The notes under the pieces were generated by a model. It did not search any database. It was given only the letters and a program-made list of their open reading frames with translations, and had not been told where the DNA came from. A stretch of DNA of 64,000 nucleotides from Clostridium merdae. GTDB taxonomy: Bacteria; Bacillota; Clostridia; Oscillospirales; Acutalibacteraceae. Numbering within the stretch: position 1 is the stretch's first letter; every line of letters begins with the position of its first letter. The position numbers and the translations under genes were made by a program. The DNA lies in the NCBI RefSeq assembly GCF_900176635.1, contig NZ_FXLN01000004.1:1508231-1572230 (forward strand), in the 5' to 3' direction. This document shows positions 33,087-40,308 of the stretch, one piece after another.

Positions 33087-33303
33087 TGTGAATAACTGGT
33101 GGGGAAAACCGATTAAAATCTAACATTTTCCCATGTGACCAGAGCTTGTATGTGGATAACTCTGTGGAAAGTGTGGAATAAAAAGGAAATATTTTACTGT
33201 TGCCTTAAAAATTATGTTAAGTAAAGCAAAAACGAATGAATATTTTCAAAAAACACCTTGAAAACAAAATAGGAATGTGATAAAATTCAATAGTTGTGGA
33301 TTA
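33087..33303 (+). other. Cluster of four DnaA-box-like 9-mers
   Basis: TGTGAATAA (33087-33095), TGTGGATAA (33151-33159, exact DnaA box complement), TGTGGAATA (33172-33180) and TGTGGATTA (33295-33303), all in one orientation in AT-rich DNA between thrS and tRNA-Gly. No dnaA, dnaN or rpmH is near, so this is not proposed as oriC. Confidence 0.4.
33258..33286 (+). promoter_or_regulatory. tRNA-Gly promoter
   Basis: TTGAAA (33258-33263), 17-bp spacer, TAAAAT (33281-33286), about 33 bp before the tRNA. Confidence 0.75.
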
Positions 33304-33318
33304 TATAATAATAGAATT

Positions 33319-33392
33319 GCGGATGTAGTTTAGTGGTAGAACTTCAGCTTCCCAAGCTGACCGTGTGGGTTCGATTCCCATCATCCGCTCCA
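33319..33392 (+). tRNA. trnG: tRNA-Gly (anticodon CCC)
   Basis: 74-nt cloverleaf, CCA encoded. Acceptor GCGGATG pairs with CATCCGC; anticodon stem TCAGC/GCTGA with loop TTCCCAA, anticodon CCC reading GGG; T arm GTGGGTTCGATTCCCAT. Confidence 0.96.
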
Positions 33393-33394
33393 GT

Positions 33395-33424
33395 AAAAAA
33401 CCAGCCTTTTGGCTGGCTTTTTTT
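33395..33424 (+). terminator. tRNA-Gly terminator
   Basis: CCAGCC-TTTT-GGCTGG stem-loop followed by a long T run. Confidence 0.88.
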
Positions 33425-33508
33425 ATTTTTATAAAATTGATTTTGATTTTCAGATTATGTTATTATAGGAAATAATAAGAAGACAATTTAGCAGGAGGTG
33501 TTGGTGTT

Positions 33509-34141
33509 ATGAGCAAAGACTTTTACGAGGTAGTAGATACGAGACGTACGATTCGGGATTTTCAAAGCGAGCCCATTGATGATGAAGTGATTGAAAGAAT
33601 TATTTCGGCAGGAATGAAAGCACCTACCAACGACCATATGAGAGACTGGCACTTCATTGTTATTAAGGATAAGCATATCGTTTTGAAATTAGTAAAGAGA
33701 ATACCAGAGCAAATATCCACCGAAGAAGTGCATGAAATATTGCGGGACTGGAATCTAAACGATGCTTGTCAGCAAAACGCTTACATAGAGGCTATACCAA
33801 AGCAATATCAAATGTTAACCCAAGCTGCTTGCGTGATTATTCCCTTATTGAAACAAAAAACAGATGTACTACATCCTGAAAACCTTTCTCACCTAAACGG
33901 ATTTGCTTCCATTTGGTGCTGCATTGAGAATATGTTGCTTGCAACTACCGCCGAGGGGTATTCCTCTGCTTTACGTATCCCTTTGGGAGAGGAAGGTGAC
34001 TGGGCAAGAAAGGTGCTAAACTTCCCCGAGAATTACTTAATGCCATGTTTTATAGCGATTGGTAAAGCGAGTACCAATGCACCTTTCATCAAGCAAAAAG
34101 AATACTCGATTACTGAAAGAATTCATAAAGAAGTTTGGTAG
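33509..34141 (+). CDS. Nitroreductase family protein
   Basis: 210 residues of the FMN-dependent nitroreductase fold. N-terminal RRTIRDFQSEPIDDEVIERII with the family's R-(S/T)-x-R flavin-binding motif, then GMKAPTNDHMRDWHFIVI, and a GYSSALRIPLGE loop near the C-terminus. Such enzymes reduce nitro groups, quinones or flavins with NAD(P)H; the substrate cannot be told. GCAGGAGG lies before the ATG. First of three same-strand genes (ABM protein, AraC regulator) that may act together in redox or toxic-compound response. Confidence 0.85.
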   Translation: MSKDFYEVVDTRRTIRDFQSEPIDDEVIERIISAGMKAPTNDHMRDWHFIVIKDKHIVLKLVKRIPEQISTEEVHEILRDWNLNDACQQNAYIEAIPKQYQMLTQAACVIIPLLKQKTDVLHPENLSHLNGFASIWCCIENMLLATTAEGYSSALRIPLGEEGDWARKVLNFPENYLMPCFIAIGKASTNAPFIKQKEYSITERIHKEVW

Positions 34142-34351
34142 TCAATATGGCAAAATGGAAGCTTGTAAACTAACCTTTGATTTTGAACCAAATCTTTTTA
34201 ACATGCTAGAGCAAGGATTTACCAACTTATTTCATGAATGACATAATAGAAAATTTGATTGTACTAACCTTTTCAAAACACCTGCATTTTCTGGACCCCA
34301 ATTATAGCATGAGTGAACAACTATAAAACACAGACATGAAAGGAAATAATT

Positions 34352-34672
34352 ATGATTTCAAGAACTTGGCACGGTATGGTTCCGTTACAACATAAAGCTG
34401 GTTTTGAAAAATATGAATACGAAACCGGTGTAAAAGATACTCTAGCCATCAAGGGCAACCAAGGTGCCTTCTTAAAAGTAGTGGAGCAAGGTGAATTTGC
34501 CCACTTCTTCCTTTGCACAAAATGGGACTCTATGGAGAGCATGATTGCTTATGCAGGCAGTGAGCCTGCCATTGCCGTAACATACCCGGAGGATACCAAA
34601 TATGGGCTTATTTCAGACCCAATCGTAATCATCCAAGAAGTAACCGATGCAAAAAATCCATTTGAAGACTAA
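34352..34672 (+). CDS. Antibiotic biosynthesis monooxygenase (ABM) domain protein
   Basis: 106 residues with the ABM ferredoxin-like layout: ISRTWHGMVPLQHKAGFEKYE, a central FLKVVEQGEFAHFFLCTKWDSMESMIAYAG, where the WDS-x-E-S-x-x-x-Y stretch is characteristic, and the ending TKYGLISDP. Members act as small oxygenases, haem-degrading proteins or isomerases (LsrG has this fold). Here the neighbours are a nitroreductase and an AraC-type regulator, not lsr genes. ATG follows GAAAGGA. Confidence 0.75.
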   Translation: MISRTWHGMVPLQHKAGFEKYEYETGVKDTLAIKGNQGAFLKVVEQGEFAHFFLCTKWDSMESMIAYAGSEPAIAVTYPEDTKYGLISDPIVIIQEVTDAKNPFED

Positions 34673-34761
34673 GACTAAAACTCGAACCTCTCTGTTTGGT
34701 GCAGAAATAGAGAGGACGGCTCCTCGATTCTTCGCTATACTTTTGGTAAGGAGTGAATGAT

Positions 34762-35610
34762 ATGGATTGGATTCACCGATTGAACAAAACCATCGCGTAT
34801 TTAGAGGAACACCTCACAGACGAAATTGACTACGAGCAGCTAGCGCAAATTGCCTGCTGTTCCTCGTATCACTTTCAAAGAATGTTCGCTTATATGGCGG
34901 ATGTTCCGCTTTCGGAATATGTTCGCAGAAGGCGAATGTCTCGTGCCGCGGTCGATTTGCAGGAGGAAAATGCAAAAATAATCGATATTGCACTGAAGTA
35001 TGGCTATACCTCCCCCACTGCATTTAACCGGGCTTTTCAAAGCGTGCACGGCATTGCCCCCTCTCTCGTTCGAGAGAAAGCGACAATTAAATCATTCCCT
35101 CCTCTCAGCTTCACAATCACAATTAAAGGAGTGGAAGAATTGAATTACCGTATTGAAAAGAAAGATGCATTCCGCATTGTAGGGGTCTCACAGCCTCTAC
35201 ACAAAGAAATTGAAAAGAACTTTGAAATTGTACCGCAAATGTGGCAAAAAGCAACTATGGACGGTACCCTGCAGCGGTTCCCCATGATGATGGACAGCGA
35301 ACCAAAGGGAATTCTGGGGGCTAGCGTATGTGGCTGCTCCGATGATTGGAAATACTTTATTGCAGTGGCAAGTACACAGCCCGTAGATAATGGGCTGGAG
35401 GAATACCATGTACCGGCATTTACTTGGGCTATCTTCTCTGGCTCCGGGCAATGCCCCAAGGCCATTCAAGAGCTGGAGCAGCGTATCGTTACAGAGTGGC
35501 TCCCCACCTCTGGTTATGAATACGACAATGGTCCGGATATTGAATTGTATCTGAATGCAGACCCTATGAACGCTCAGTTTGAAGTATGGATTCCCGTTAT
35601 TAAGAAATAA
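34762..35610 (+). CDS. AraC-family regulator with GyrI-like effector domain
   Basis: 282 residues. Two helix-turn-helix units at the N-terminus: YEQLAQIACCSSYHFQRMF and IIDIALKYGYTSPTAFNRAFQSVHGIAPS. From about residue 125 an AraC_E_bind/GyrI-like domain (YRIEKKDAFRIVGVSQPL, then VPAFTWAIFSGSG and YDNGPDIELYLNAD), which binds hydrophobic drugs in BltR/Rob-type regulators. ATG at 34762 is eight bases after AAGGAG. Likely controls the adjacent small enzymes in response to a small molecule (inference). Confidence 0.88.
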   Translation: MDWIHRLNKTIAYLEEHLTDEIDYEQLAQIACCSSYHFQRMFAYMADVPLSEYVRRRRMSRAAVDLQEENAKIIDIALKYGYTSPTAFNRAFQSVHGIAPSLVREKATIKSFPPLSFTITIKGVEELNYRIEKKDAFRIVGVSQPLHKEIEKNFEIVPQMWQKATMDGTLQRFPMMMDSEPKGILGASVCGCSDDWKYFIAVASTQPVDNGLEEYHVPAFTWAIFSGSGQCPKAIQELEQRIVTEWLPTSGYEYDNGPDIELYLNADPMNAQFEVWIPVIKK

Positions 35611-35634
35611 AAACAGTACTTAGCTATGTTAGTA

Positions 35635-35670
35635 GAAAGAGGTCAGCCCATGCGGGTTGACCTCTTTCTT
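35635..35670. terminator. Bidirectional terminator
   Basis: GAAAGAGGTCAGCCC and GGGTTGACCTCTTTC (one G-T pair) arms with a 4-nt loop between convergent genes. Confidence 0.87.
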
Positions 35671-35712
35671 CCATCTTTATAAAACACTTGCTTCCATTTC
35701 ATCGTGCCTGCT

Positions 35713-36354
35713 TTAAAATGCAGTCAACGGATTTCCATCTAAGATGATTTGCACCTCTTCATATCCCTCCGGGAAGGCATAATTGTAGCGGGCAGGCAAT
35801 GCAAACACATACTTGGTGTTTCTACCCAATTCACTGGGATTTACGGGCGCAGCACCAACTGCAAATTCTCCATTTTGGAGTTGATTCCACTGCTCCAACG
35901 TAAAAGCCATAATGGGAATATCTTGCCGCGGCACCTGCTGCGTCCACCTTGGGTCACGTATTGTCACCTGAGGCCCTCGAAAAGTGCGAGCCTTCTTTCC
36001 AGTATTCTTTATATCGTCGCCTTTCCATTCTCCAGTTAATATGGAATATTCCTCATATTCCGGTGGCAGTGCAAAGGAGAAACCCAGCTCTTGATTGGTA
36101 TATACCACTGCTTCTCCCGATACAGAGGACAAACTGGCTGATTGAGATGCAGCCGATTCTGCTCCAGACAATATTTCGCTTACACTTGAGGCAGCTGGCT
36201 GGCTCCCTACCTGCGACGAAGCAGGTGAAAACGGTGCTCTCCCTTGTGTCACCCAGAAAAATACAATCGCTCCTACAACCGCCGCCAACAATAAGCAAAG
36301 AATCACCCAACCTCTGCTCACGCCCGACGATTTTTTCATATACCTAGCCGACAT
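35713..36354 (-). CDS. Membrane-anchored hypothetical protein
   Basis: 213 residues, not recognised. Short basic cytoplasmic start (MSARYMKKSSGVSRG), one transmembrane helix (WVILCLLLAAVVGAIVFFWV), then a Ser/Ala-rich outside linker of about 45 residues (SQPAASSVSEILSGAESAAS) and a compact domain of about 120 residues beginning VVYTNQELGFSFALPPEYEEY, which resembles the generic extracytoplasmic beta domain often written YTNxxxGFSFxLP. ATG at 36352-36354 is nine bases after GAAGGA. Convergent with the AraC gene and located where rpoB normally follows rplL. Confidence 0.75.
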   Translation of the reverse strand: MSARYMKKSSGVSRGWVILCLLLAAVVGAIVFFWVTQGRAPFSPASSQVGSQPAASSVSEILSGAESAASQSASLSSVSGEAVVYTNQELGFSFALPPEYEEYSILTGEWKGDDIKNTGKKARTFRGPQVTIRDPRWTQQVPRQDIPIMAFTLEQWNQLQNGEFAVGAAPVNPSELGRNTKYVFALPARYNYAFPEGYEEVQIILDGNPLTAF

Positions 36355-36448
36355 ATCAGCACTTCCTTCTATCATCAATCATATTTTCGCTTACTGCTCC
36401 ACAACATGGTTTCATTTTAAAATAGAACAGTAAATTGAAGCATATTAA

Positions 36449-36476
36449 ATCCTACCATATTTTGCATGTTTGTCAA
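36449..36476 (-). promoter_or_regulatory. Promoter of the membrane-anchored protein gene
   Basis: Minus strand TTGACA (36471-36476), 16-bp spacer, TAGGAT (36449-36454). Confidence 0.65.
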
Positions 36477-36572
36477 CTGTTTGGTATTTTAGAAGAGTAT
36501 TGCCATTCGTACCTTTTTTCTTTGTTTTGTGTTATTTTCTTATTCTAGATAACTTCAAGAAGAAAAACAGAT

Positions 36573-36607
36573 AAAAAAAGGATGCTGTGGAATTCCACAG
36601 CATCCTT
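36573..36607. terminator. rplJL terminator
   Basis: 13-bp perfect stem AAGGATGCTGTGG around AATT, with a T run on the minus strand, 17 bp after the rplL stop. Confidence 0.9.
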
Positions 36608-36623
36608 CATAAAAGTGAAAAAC

Positions 36624-36998
36624 TTATTTCACTTCGATCTCAGCGCCAGCCTCGGTCAGCTTAGCCTTAATAGCCTCAGCATCGTCCTTGGAAACAGCCT
36701 CTTTCACGTTCTTGGGAGCGCCGTCAACCAACTCTTTTGCTTCTTTCAGGCCCAGGCCAGTGATCTCGCGAACAACCTTGATAACCTGGATCTTGTTAGC
36801 GCCAGCGGACTTCAGCACTACGTCGAACTCGGTCTTCTCTTCAGCAGCAGGAGCAGCAGCAGCGGGAGCAGCGGCAACAGCAACCGGAGCAGCAGCAGAA
36901 ACGCCGAACTCCTCTTCAAGAGCCTTAACGAGCTCGGAGAGCTCGAGAACGGTCAGAGCCTTAACATCTTCAATCAACTTAACAACTTTATCAGACAT
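36624..36998 (-). CDS. rplL: 50S ribosomal protein bL12 (L7/L12)
   Basis: 124 residues: N-terminal dimerisation part (DKVVKLIEDVKALTVLELSELVKALEEEF-type helices), an Ala/Pro-rich flexible hinge (VAAAPAAAAPAAEEKTEFD) and the globular C-terminal domain with GLGLKEAKELVDGAPKNVKE that contacts translation factors. Follows rplJ with 40 bp between and ends in a terminator rather than continuing into rpoB. Confidence 0.98.
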   Translation of the reverse strand: MSDKVVKLIEDVKALTVLELSELVKALEEEFGVSAAAPVAVAAAPAAAAPAAEEKTEFDVVLKSAGANKIQVIKVVREITGLGLKEAKELVDGAPKNVKEAVSKDDAEAIKAKLTEAGAEIEVK

Positions 36999-37038
36999 AA
37001 TGAAACCTCCAAATCAATTTTAAAAAATATTTAAGCAA

Positions 37039-37575
37039 TTAGGCATTTGCAGCCTGTTTCTCGGCAATCGCATTGAGTGCGACTACGAGGCCTTTCATTG
37101 TACCGTTCAACACGGTAACGAAACCAGTAATGGGAGCATTCAAGCCACCCAAAGCCTTTGCAACCAATACCTCTTTGGAAGGTAGCTGCGCCAACTCTTT
37201 TACTGCAGCAGCATCAACGGGAGCTCCGTCAACAAAACCTGCCTTGATTTCAAAACTCTTGCTCTTATCTGCGAAAGCAGACAGAATCTTTGCACCAGAA
37301 ACATAATCGTCATTGCTATAAGCAATTGCGGTCGTGCCTTCCAGTACATGGTCCAGACCCTCGATCCCAGCATCACTTAGAGCACGGGACAACAGGGTGT
37401 TCTTTACCACGCGGTAGGTATCGCCAGCCTCACGCAGTTCTTTTCTGAGCTTGGTGTCCTCTGCCACTGTGATTCCCTTATAGCTGACAATCACACCGAC
37501 GCATGCGGACTTGAGGCTTTCTTTCAGTTCAGCAACATATTGCTGCTTTTCCGCTAAAATCTTCTCACTTGGCAA
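37039..37575 (-). CDS. rplJ: 50S ribosomal protein uL10
   Basis: 178 residues. Stalk base protein that binds 23S rRNA and carries L7/L12 dimers. Typical segments: KQQYVAELKESLKSACVGVIVSYKGI, TKLRKELREAGDTYRVVKNTLLSRAL and a C-terminal helix for L7/L12. Start is TTG (37573-37575) with GGAGG nine bases before it. Expression is likely controlled by the L10 leader at 37690-37800. Confidence 0.97.
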   Translation of the reverse strand: MPSEKILAEKQQYVAELKESLKSACVGVIVSYKGITVAEDTKLRKELREAGDTYRVVKNTLLSRALSDAGIEGLDHVLEGTTAIAYSNDDYVSGAKILSAFADKSKSFEIKAGFVDGAPVDAAAVKELAQLPSKEVLVAKALGGLNAPITGFVTVLNGTMKGLVVALNAIAEKQAANA

Positions 37576-37654
37576 ATGTATTCACCTCCATCGATCCAAA
37601 GGAATCGTGCGTATTGTTATTTAAAAATGCTGCTTAACAGCACTCTCAAATAAA

Positions 37655-37686
37655 TAAAAAAGCCTTTCCTGCAGGGCAGGAAAGGC
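37655..37686 (-). terminator. Terminator/attenuator between L10 leader and rplJ
   Basis: GCCTTTCCTGC stem with GCAGGAAAGGC, followed on the minus strand by TTTTTTA. It lies between the leader and rplJ, so it can attenuate the operon. A second small stem (TGCTG/CAGCA then TTTTT) follows at 37623-37640. Confidence 0.85.
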
Positions 37687-37689
37687 GTC

Positions 37690-37800
37690 ACTTAACAAAT
37701 CATTAAGACAAAAGTGAACGGCTCTTTCCTCGGCAGGCCGAAACCGAAAGAACGGTTCCATTAAGCATACGCACCTGCTGTCTTTGGACAAAGAACAGCT
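37690..37800 (-). ncRNA. Ribosomal protein L10 leader
   Basis: Minus-strand sequence has the conserved elements of the Firmicute L10 leader: AAAGACAGCAGGTG near the 5' side and CCTGCCGAGG after an ACCGTTCTTTCGGT hairpin. Free L10(L12)4 binds this RNA and favours the terminator that follows. Confidence 0.88.
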
Positions 37801-37806
37801 TTATAT

Positions 37807-37835
37807 ACTATATCATTTTTCCCAAAGCTTGTCAA
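37807..37835 (-). promoter_or_regulatory. rplJL promoter
   Basis: Minus strand TTGACA (37830-37835), 17-bp spacer, TATAGT (37807-37812), between rplA and the L10 leader. Confidence 0.85.
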
Positions 37836-37867
37836 GAAAAAACCGTTTTGCAAATACTGGGGGAAAA

Positions 37868-38566
37868 TTACATTCCGCCAACCTTGCTGGGGTTAATTCT
37901 TACGCCAGGGCCCATGGTAGAAGCCACAACGCAGGATTTCACATACTGGCCCTTAGAAGCAGCAGGCTTTGCTTTCACAATCGCGCCGAGCAGAGCAGAG
38001 AAGTTCTCTTGCAGCTTTTCGGTACCGAAAGAAACCTTGCCAATGGGGCAGTGAATGATGTTGGTTTTATCGAGACGATACTCGATTTTACCGGCCTTTG
38101 CCTCTTTAACCGCTTTCGCGATATCCGGGGTAACAGTACCGGCCTTCGGGTTAGGCATCAGACCGCGCGGGCCCAAAACCTTACCAAGGCGGCCAACCAG
38201 ACCCATCATGTCGGGTGTGGTAATCAGCACGTCAAAGTCCATCCAGTTTTCAGACTGAATTTTCTGAACCATGTCTTCTGCGCCGACAAACTCAGCACCG
38301 GCTTCTTCAGCCAGCTTCTGGTTGTCGCCCTTGCAGATTGCCAAAACGCGAACCTGCTTGCCAGTGCCGTTCGGCAGAACGATTGCACCACGAACCTGCT
38401 GGTCCGCATGGCGGCCGTCAACGCCCAGCTTTACATGGACTTCAACTGTTTCGTCAAACTTTGCGGTGCCGGTCTTTACGCACAGCTCCAAAGCATCCTG
38501 AGGATCATAAAGCTTTGCGCGCTCTACCAGTTTAGCACCGTCTACATATTTCTTACCGTGTTTCAT
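37868..38566 (-). CDS. rplA: 50S ribosomal protein uL1
   Basis: 232 residues, normal length. MKHGKKYVDGAKLVERAKLYD start, AKFDETVEVHVKLGVDGRHADQQVRG, RGLMPNPKAGTVTPDIAKAV, and the ending KSCVVASTMGPGVRINPS are strongly conserved L1 sequence. L1 binds the 23S L1 stalk and in many bacteria represses its own operon through an rplK leader site. Separated from rplK by 54 bp. Confidence 0.98.
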   Translation of the reverse strand: MKHGKKYVDGAKLVERAKLYDPQDALELCVKTGTAKFDETVEVHVKLGVDGRHADQQVRGAIVLPNGTGKQVRVLAICKGDNQKLAEEAGAEFVGAEDMVQKIQSENWMDFDVLITTPDMMGLVGRLGKVLGPRGLMPNPKAGTVTPDIAKAVKEAKAGKIEYRLDKTNIIHCPIGKVSFGTEKLQENFSALLGAIVKAKPAASKGQYVKSCVVASTMGPGVRINPSKVGGM

Positions 38567-38620
38567 TGGTTTTCCTCCCTATTGAGTGGTAAAATCGGAT
38601 TATTCCTCCCACCCGGGTGA

Positions 38621-39046
38621 TCAATCTACGACTTCAATGCCCATGCTACGTGCGGTTCCTGCTACCATGCTCATGGCAGTCTCTACGCTCGCGGCATTCA
38701 GATCGGGCATTTTCTGCTCCGCAATCTTCTTGACCTGCTCACGGGTAATCTTTGCAACCTTGGTTTTGTTCGGAACACCCGAACCACTCTCGATCCCACA
38801 TGCCTTCTTAATCAGAATAGCAGCAGGCGGAGTTTTGGTAATGAACGAGAAAGAACGGTCTGCGTAAACCGTAATCACCACAGGGATGATTAGACCAACG
38901 TCGTTCTTTGTGCGCTCATTGAATTCCTTTGTAAATGCCATAATGTTGACACCATGCTGACCAAGAGCAGGGCCTACCGGGGGAGCCGGGGTTGCCTTGC
39001 CAGCGGGTATCTGGAGCTTAATAAAGCCCGTAACCTTTTGAGCCAT
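38621..39046 (-). CDS. rplK: 50S ribosomal protein uL11
   Basis: 141 residues starting MAQKVTGFIKLQIPAGKATPAPPVGPALGQ, the near-invariant L11 N-terminus that binds the GTPase-associated region of 23S rRNA, with PPAAILIKKACGIESGSG in the C-terminal domain. ATG at 39044-39046 follows GGAGGTGC; the longer frame upstream is leader RNA. Confidence 0.98.
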   Translation of the reverse strand: MAQKVTGFIKLQIPAGKATPAPPVGPALGQHGVNIMAFTKEFNERTKNDVGLIIPVVITVYADRSFSFITKTPPAAILIKKACGIESGSGVPNKTKVAKITREQVKKIAEQKMPDLNAASVETAMSMVAGTARSMGIEVVD

Positions 39047-39160
39047 TTTGTTGCACCTCCAAAATTCGTGGTAGATGGCGGAACAACCGCAAATGCGTCG
39101 TCCCTCCCACAGGGGCAAAGCCCCTCATAATGAGCGGTAATACCGCTTATTATACCAAAC
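39047..39160 (-). promoter_or_regulatory. Structured rplK leader
   Basis: Three hairpins in a row on the minus strand: AAGCGGTA/TACCGCT, GGGGC-TTT-GCCCC, and GGGACGACGC-ATTT-GCGGTTGTTCC. The position fits an L1 autoregulatory site as known for the L11-L1 operon; the L1-binding motif itself was not verified. Confidence 0.5.
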
Positions 39161-39166
39161 TGTTGT

Positions 39167-39691
39167 TTACTCAGCCACCAGCTCCGCTTGATCAAGCTCA
39201 AGCTCAACTGGTGTTTCACGGCCGAACATTGAAACCGTAACGCGAACACGGTTTTTGTCCAGATCCACTTCCTCGACTGTACCAACAAATCCTTCCAGCG
39301 GGCCGTCCACAATATGGACGGAGTCGCCCACCTGGTACGAAACCTCCACGGTTTTCTTCTCTACGCCCATGCGCGCCACTTCCTCATCAGAAAGTGGAAT
39401 CGGCTTGGAGGTAGGTCCTACAAAACCGGTACAGCCGCGAATATTGCGAACAACATACCAGGATTCATCGGTAAGGGCCATCTTAACCAAAACATAGCTG
39501 GGGTAAATCTTGCGCTCCACTTCGCGCTTTTTTCCGTCTTTGATTTCAGTAACCATCTCAGTCGGAACGCGGATTTCTTGAATCAAATCCTGAAGCTGAC
39601 GATTTTCCACCGTTTTTTCCAGGTTGGATGCCACTTTGTTCTCATACCCGGAATAGGTATGAATCACGTACCACCTGACGTCTTCCGGCAT
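39167..39691 (-). CDS. nusG: Transcription termination/antitermination protein NusG
   Basis: 174 residues. NGN domain (RWYVIHTYSGYENKVASNLEK; IYPSYVLVKMALTDESWYVVRNIRGCTGFVG) and C-terminal KOW domain (VGDSVHIVDGPLEGFVGTVEEVD). Binds RNA polymerase to modulate pausing and couples to Rho or ribosomes. Lies in the usual rpmG-secE-nusG-rplK-rplA order. Confidence 0.98.
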   Translation of the reverse strand: MPEDVRWYVIHTYSGYENKVASNLEKTVENRQLQDLIQEIRVPTEMVTEIKDGKKREVERKIYPSYVLVKMALTDESWYVVRNIRGCTGFVGPTSKPIPLSDEEVARMGVEKKTVEVSYQVGDSVHIVDGPLEGFVGTVEEVDLDKNRVRVTVSMFGRETPVELELDQAELVAE

Positions 39692-39706
39692 AGTTATTTC
39701 CTCCGC

Positions 39707-39934
39707 TTACTTCGCAATATTCATAAACAGTCCTAACAGATTCATAAATACGGTATCTAGACCGAAAATGAACAGGCCGATAATCATAATCACTGCCAGA
39801 ACTACACCGGTATTCTTAAATACCGATTTTGGGGTAGGCCAGACAATCTTCTTGAGTTCGTTTTTGCAGTCGCGGAAAAACTTCGCCACGCCCTGGCCAA
39901 AGCTGACGAGAGGGTTCGGTTTTTTTTCAGCCAT
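39707..39934 (-). CDS. secE: Preprotein translocase subunit SecE
   Basis: 75 residues with the SecE signature FFRDCKNELKKIVWPTPKSVFKNT before a single transmembrane helix (VVLAVIMIIGLFIFGLDTVF). It clamps SecY in the membrane. 18 bp before rpmG's stop, 15 bp before nusG. Confidence 0.97.
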   Translation of the reverse strand: MAEKKPNPLVSFGQGVAKFFRDCKNELKKIVWPTPKSVFKNTGVVLAVIMIIGLFIFGLDTVFMNLLGLFMNIAK

Positions 39935-39952
39935 CTGTTTTCTCCCTCCGAC

Positions 39953-40102
39953 TTACTTCGTTTCCTTATGAACAGTATGTTTTCTGCAGAATCTGCAGTA
40001 CTTGTTCATCTCAAGCCTGTCCGGGTCGTTCTTCTTGTTCTTCATTGTGTCATAGTTACGCTGTTTGCACTCTGTGCAGGCTAATGTGACTTTTACTCTC
40101 AT
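39953..40102 (-). CDS. rpmG: 50S ribosomal protein bL33
   Basis: 49 residues, MRVKVTLACTECKQRNYDT...NKYCRFCRKHTVHKE pattern with all four zinc-ribbon cysteines (CxxC twice), the C+ form. ATG at 40100-40102 after GGGAGGTG. First gene of rpmG-secE-nusG-rplK-rplA. Since zinc-free L33 copies often exist under zinc control, note that this one is the zinc form. Confidence 0.97.
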   Translation of the reverse strand: MRVKVTLACTECKQRNYDTMKNKKNDPDRLEMNKYCRFCRKHTVHKETK

Positions 40103-40203
40103 GACGGCACCTCCCGTTTCACGGAAAAATATTGGATCCGTTAAAGGACCACGGCCTCCCTCTAAAAGGGCGCAAAAAAATAACCCCTTTTGAGGTATTA
40201 TAT

Positions 40204-40232
40204 ATTGTAGCATAGAAATCTCTAGCGGTCAA
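40204..40232 (-). promoter_or_regulatory. rpmG-secE-nusG-rplKA promoter
   Basis: Minus strand TTGACC (40227-40232), 17-bp spacer, TACAAT (40204-40209). Confidence 0.8.
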
Positions 40233-40251
40233 CTATTATTTCATAAAAAGA

Positions 40252-40303
40252 AAGCCAGAGCGCGCCTGCACGTTGATTTTTGAGCTGCACAGGGCGCTCT
40301 GTT
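40252..40303 (-). terminator. Terminator of the lysine-rich hypothetical gene
   Basis: CAGAGCGC(C)CTG and CAGGCGCGCTCTG arms flank a loop of about 20 nt, then TTTCTTTTT on the minus strand. Confidence 0.7.
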
Positions 40304-40308
40304 TTTTC

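Noticed and set aside
33087..33303. Chromosomal origin oriC
   Set aside because: Only four loose DnaA boxes and no dnaA, dnaN, rpmH, parAB or gidAB genes around.
34059..34241. 60-codon frame overlapping the nitroreductase end
   Set aside because: Out-of-frame shadow; no ribosome site and no protein-like pattern.
34352..34672. This ABM-domain gene as the missing LsrG
   Set aside because: It lies about 13.5 kb from the lsr locus, beside a nitroreductase and an AraC regulator, and shows no specific LsrG features I can recognise.
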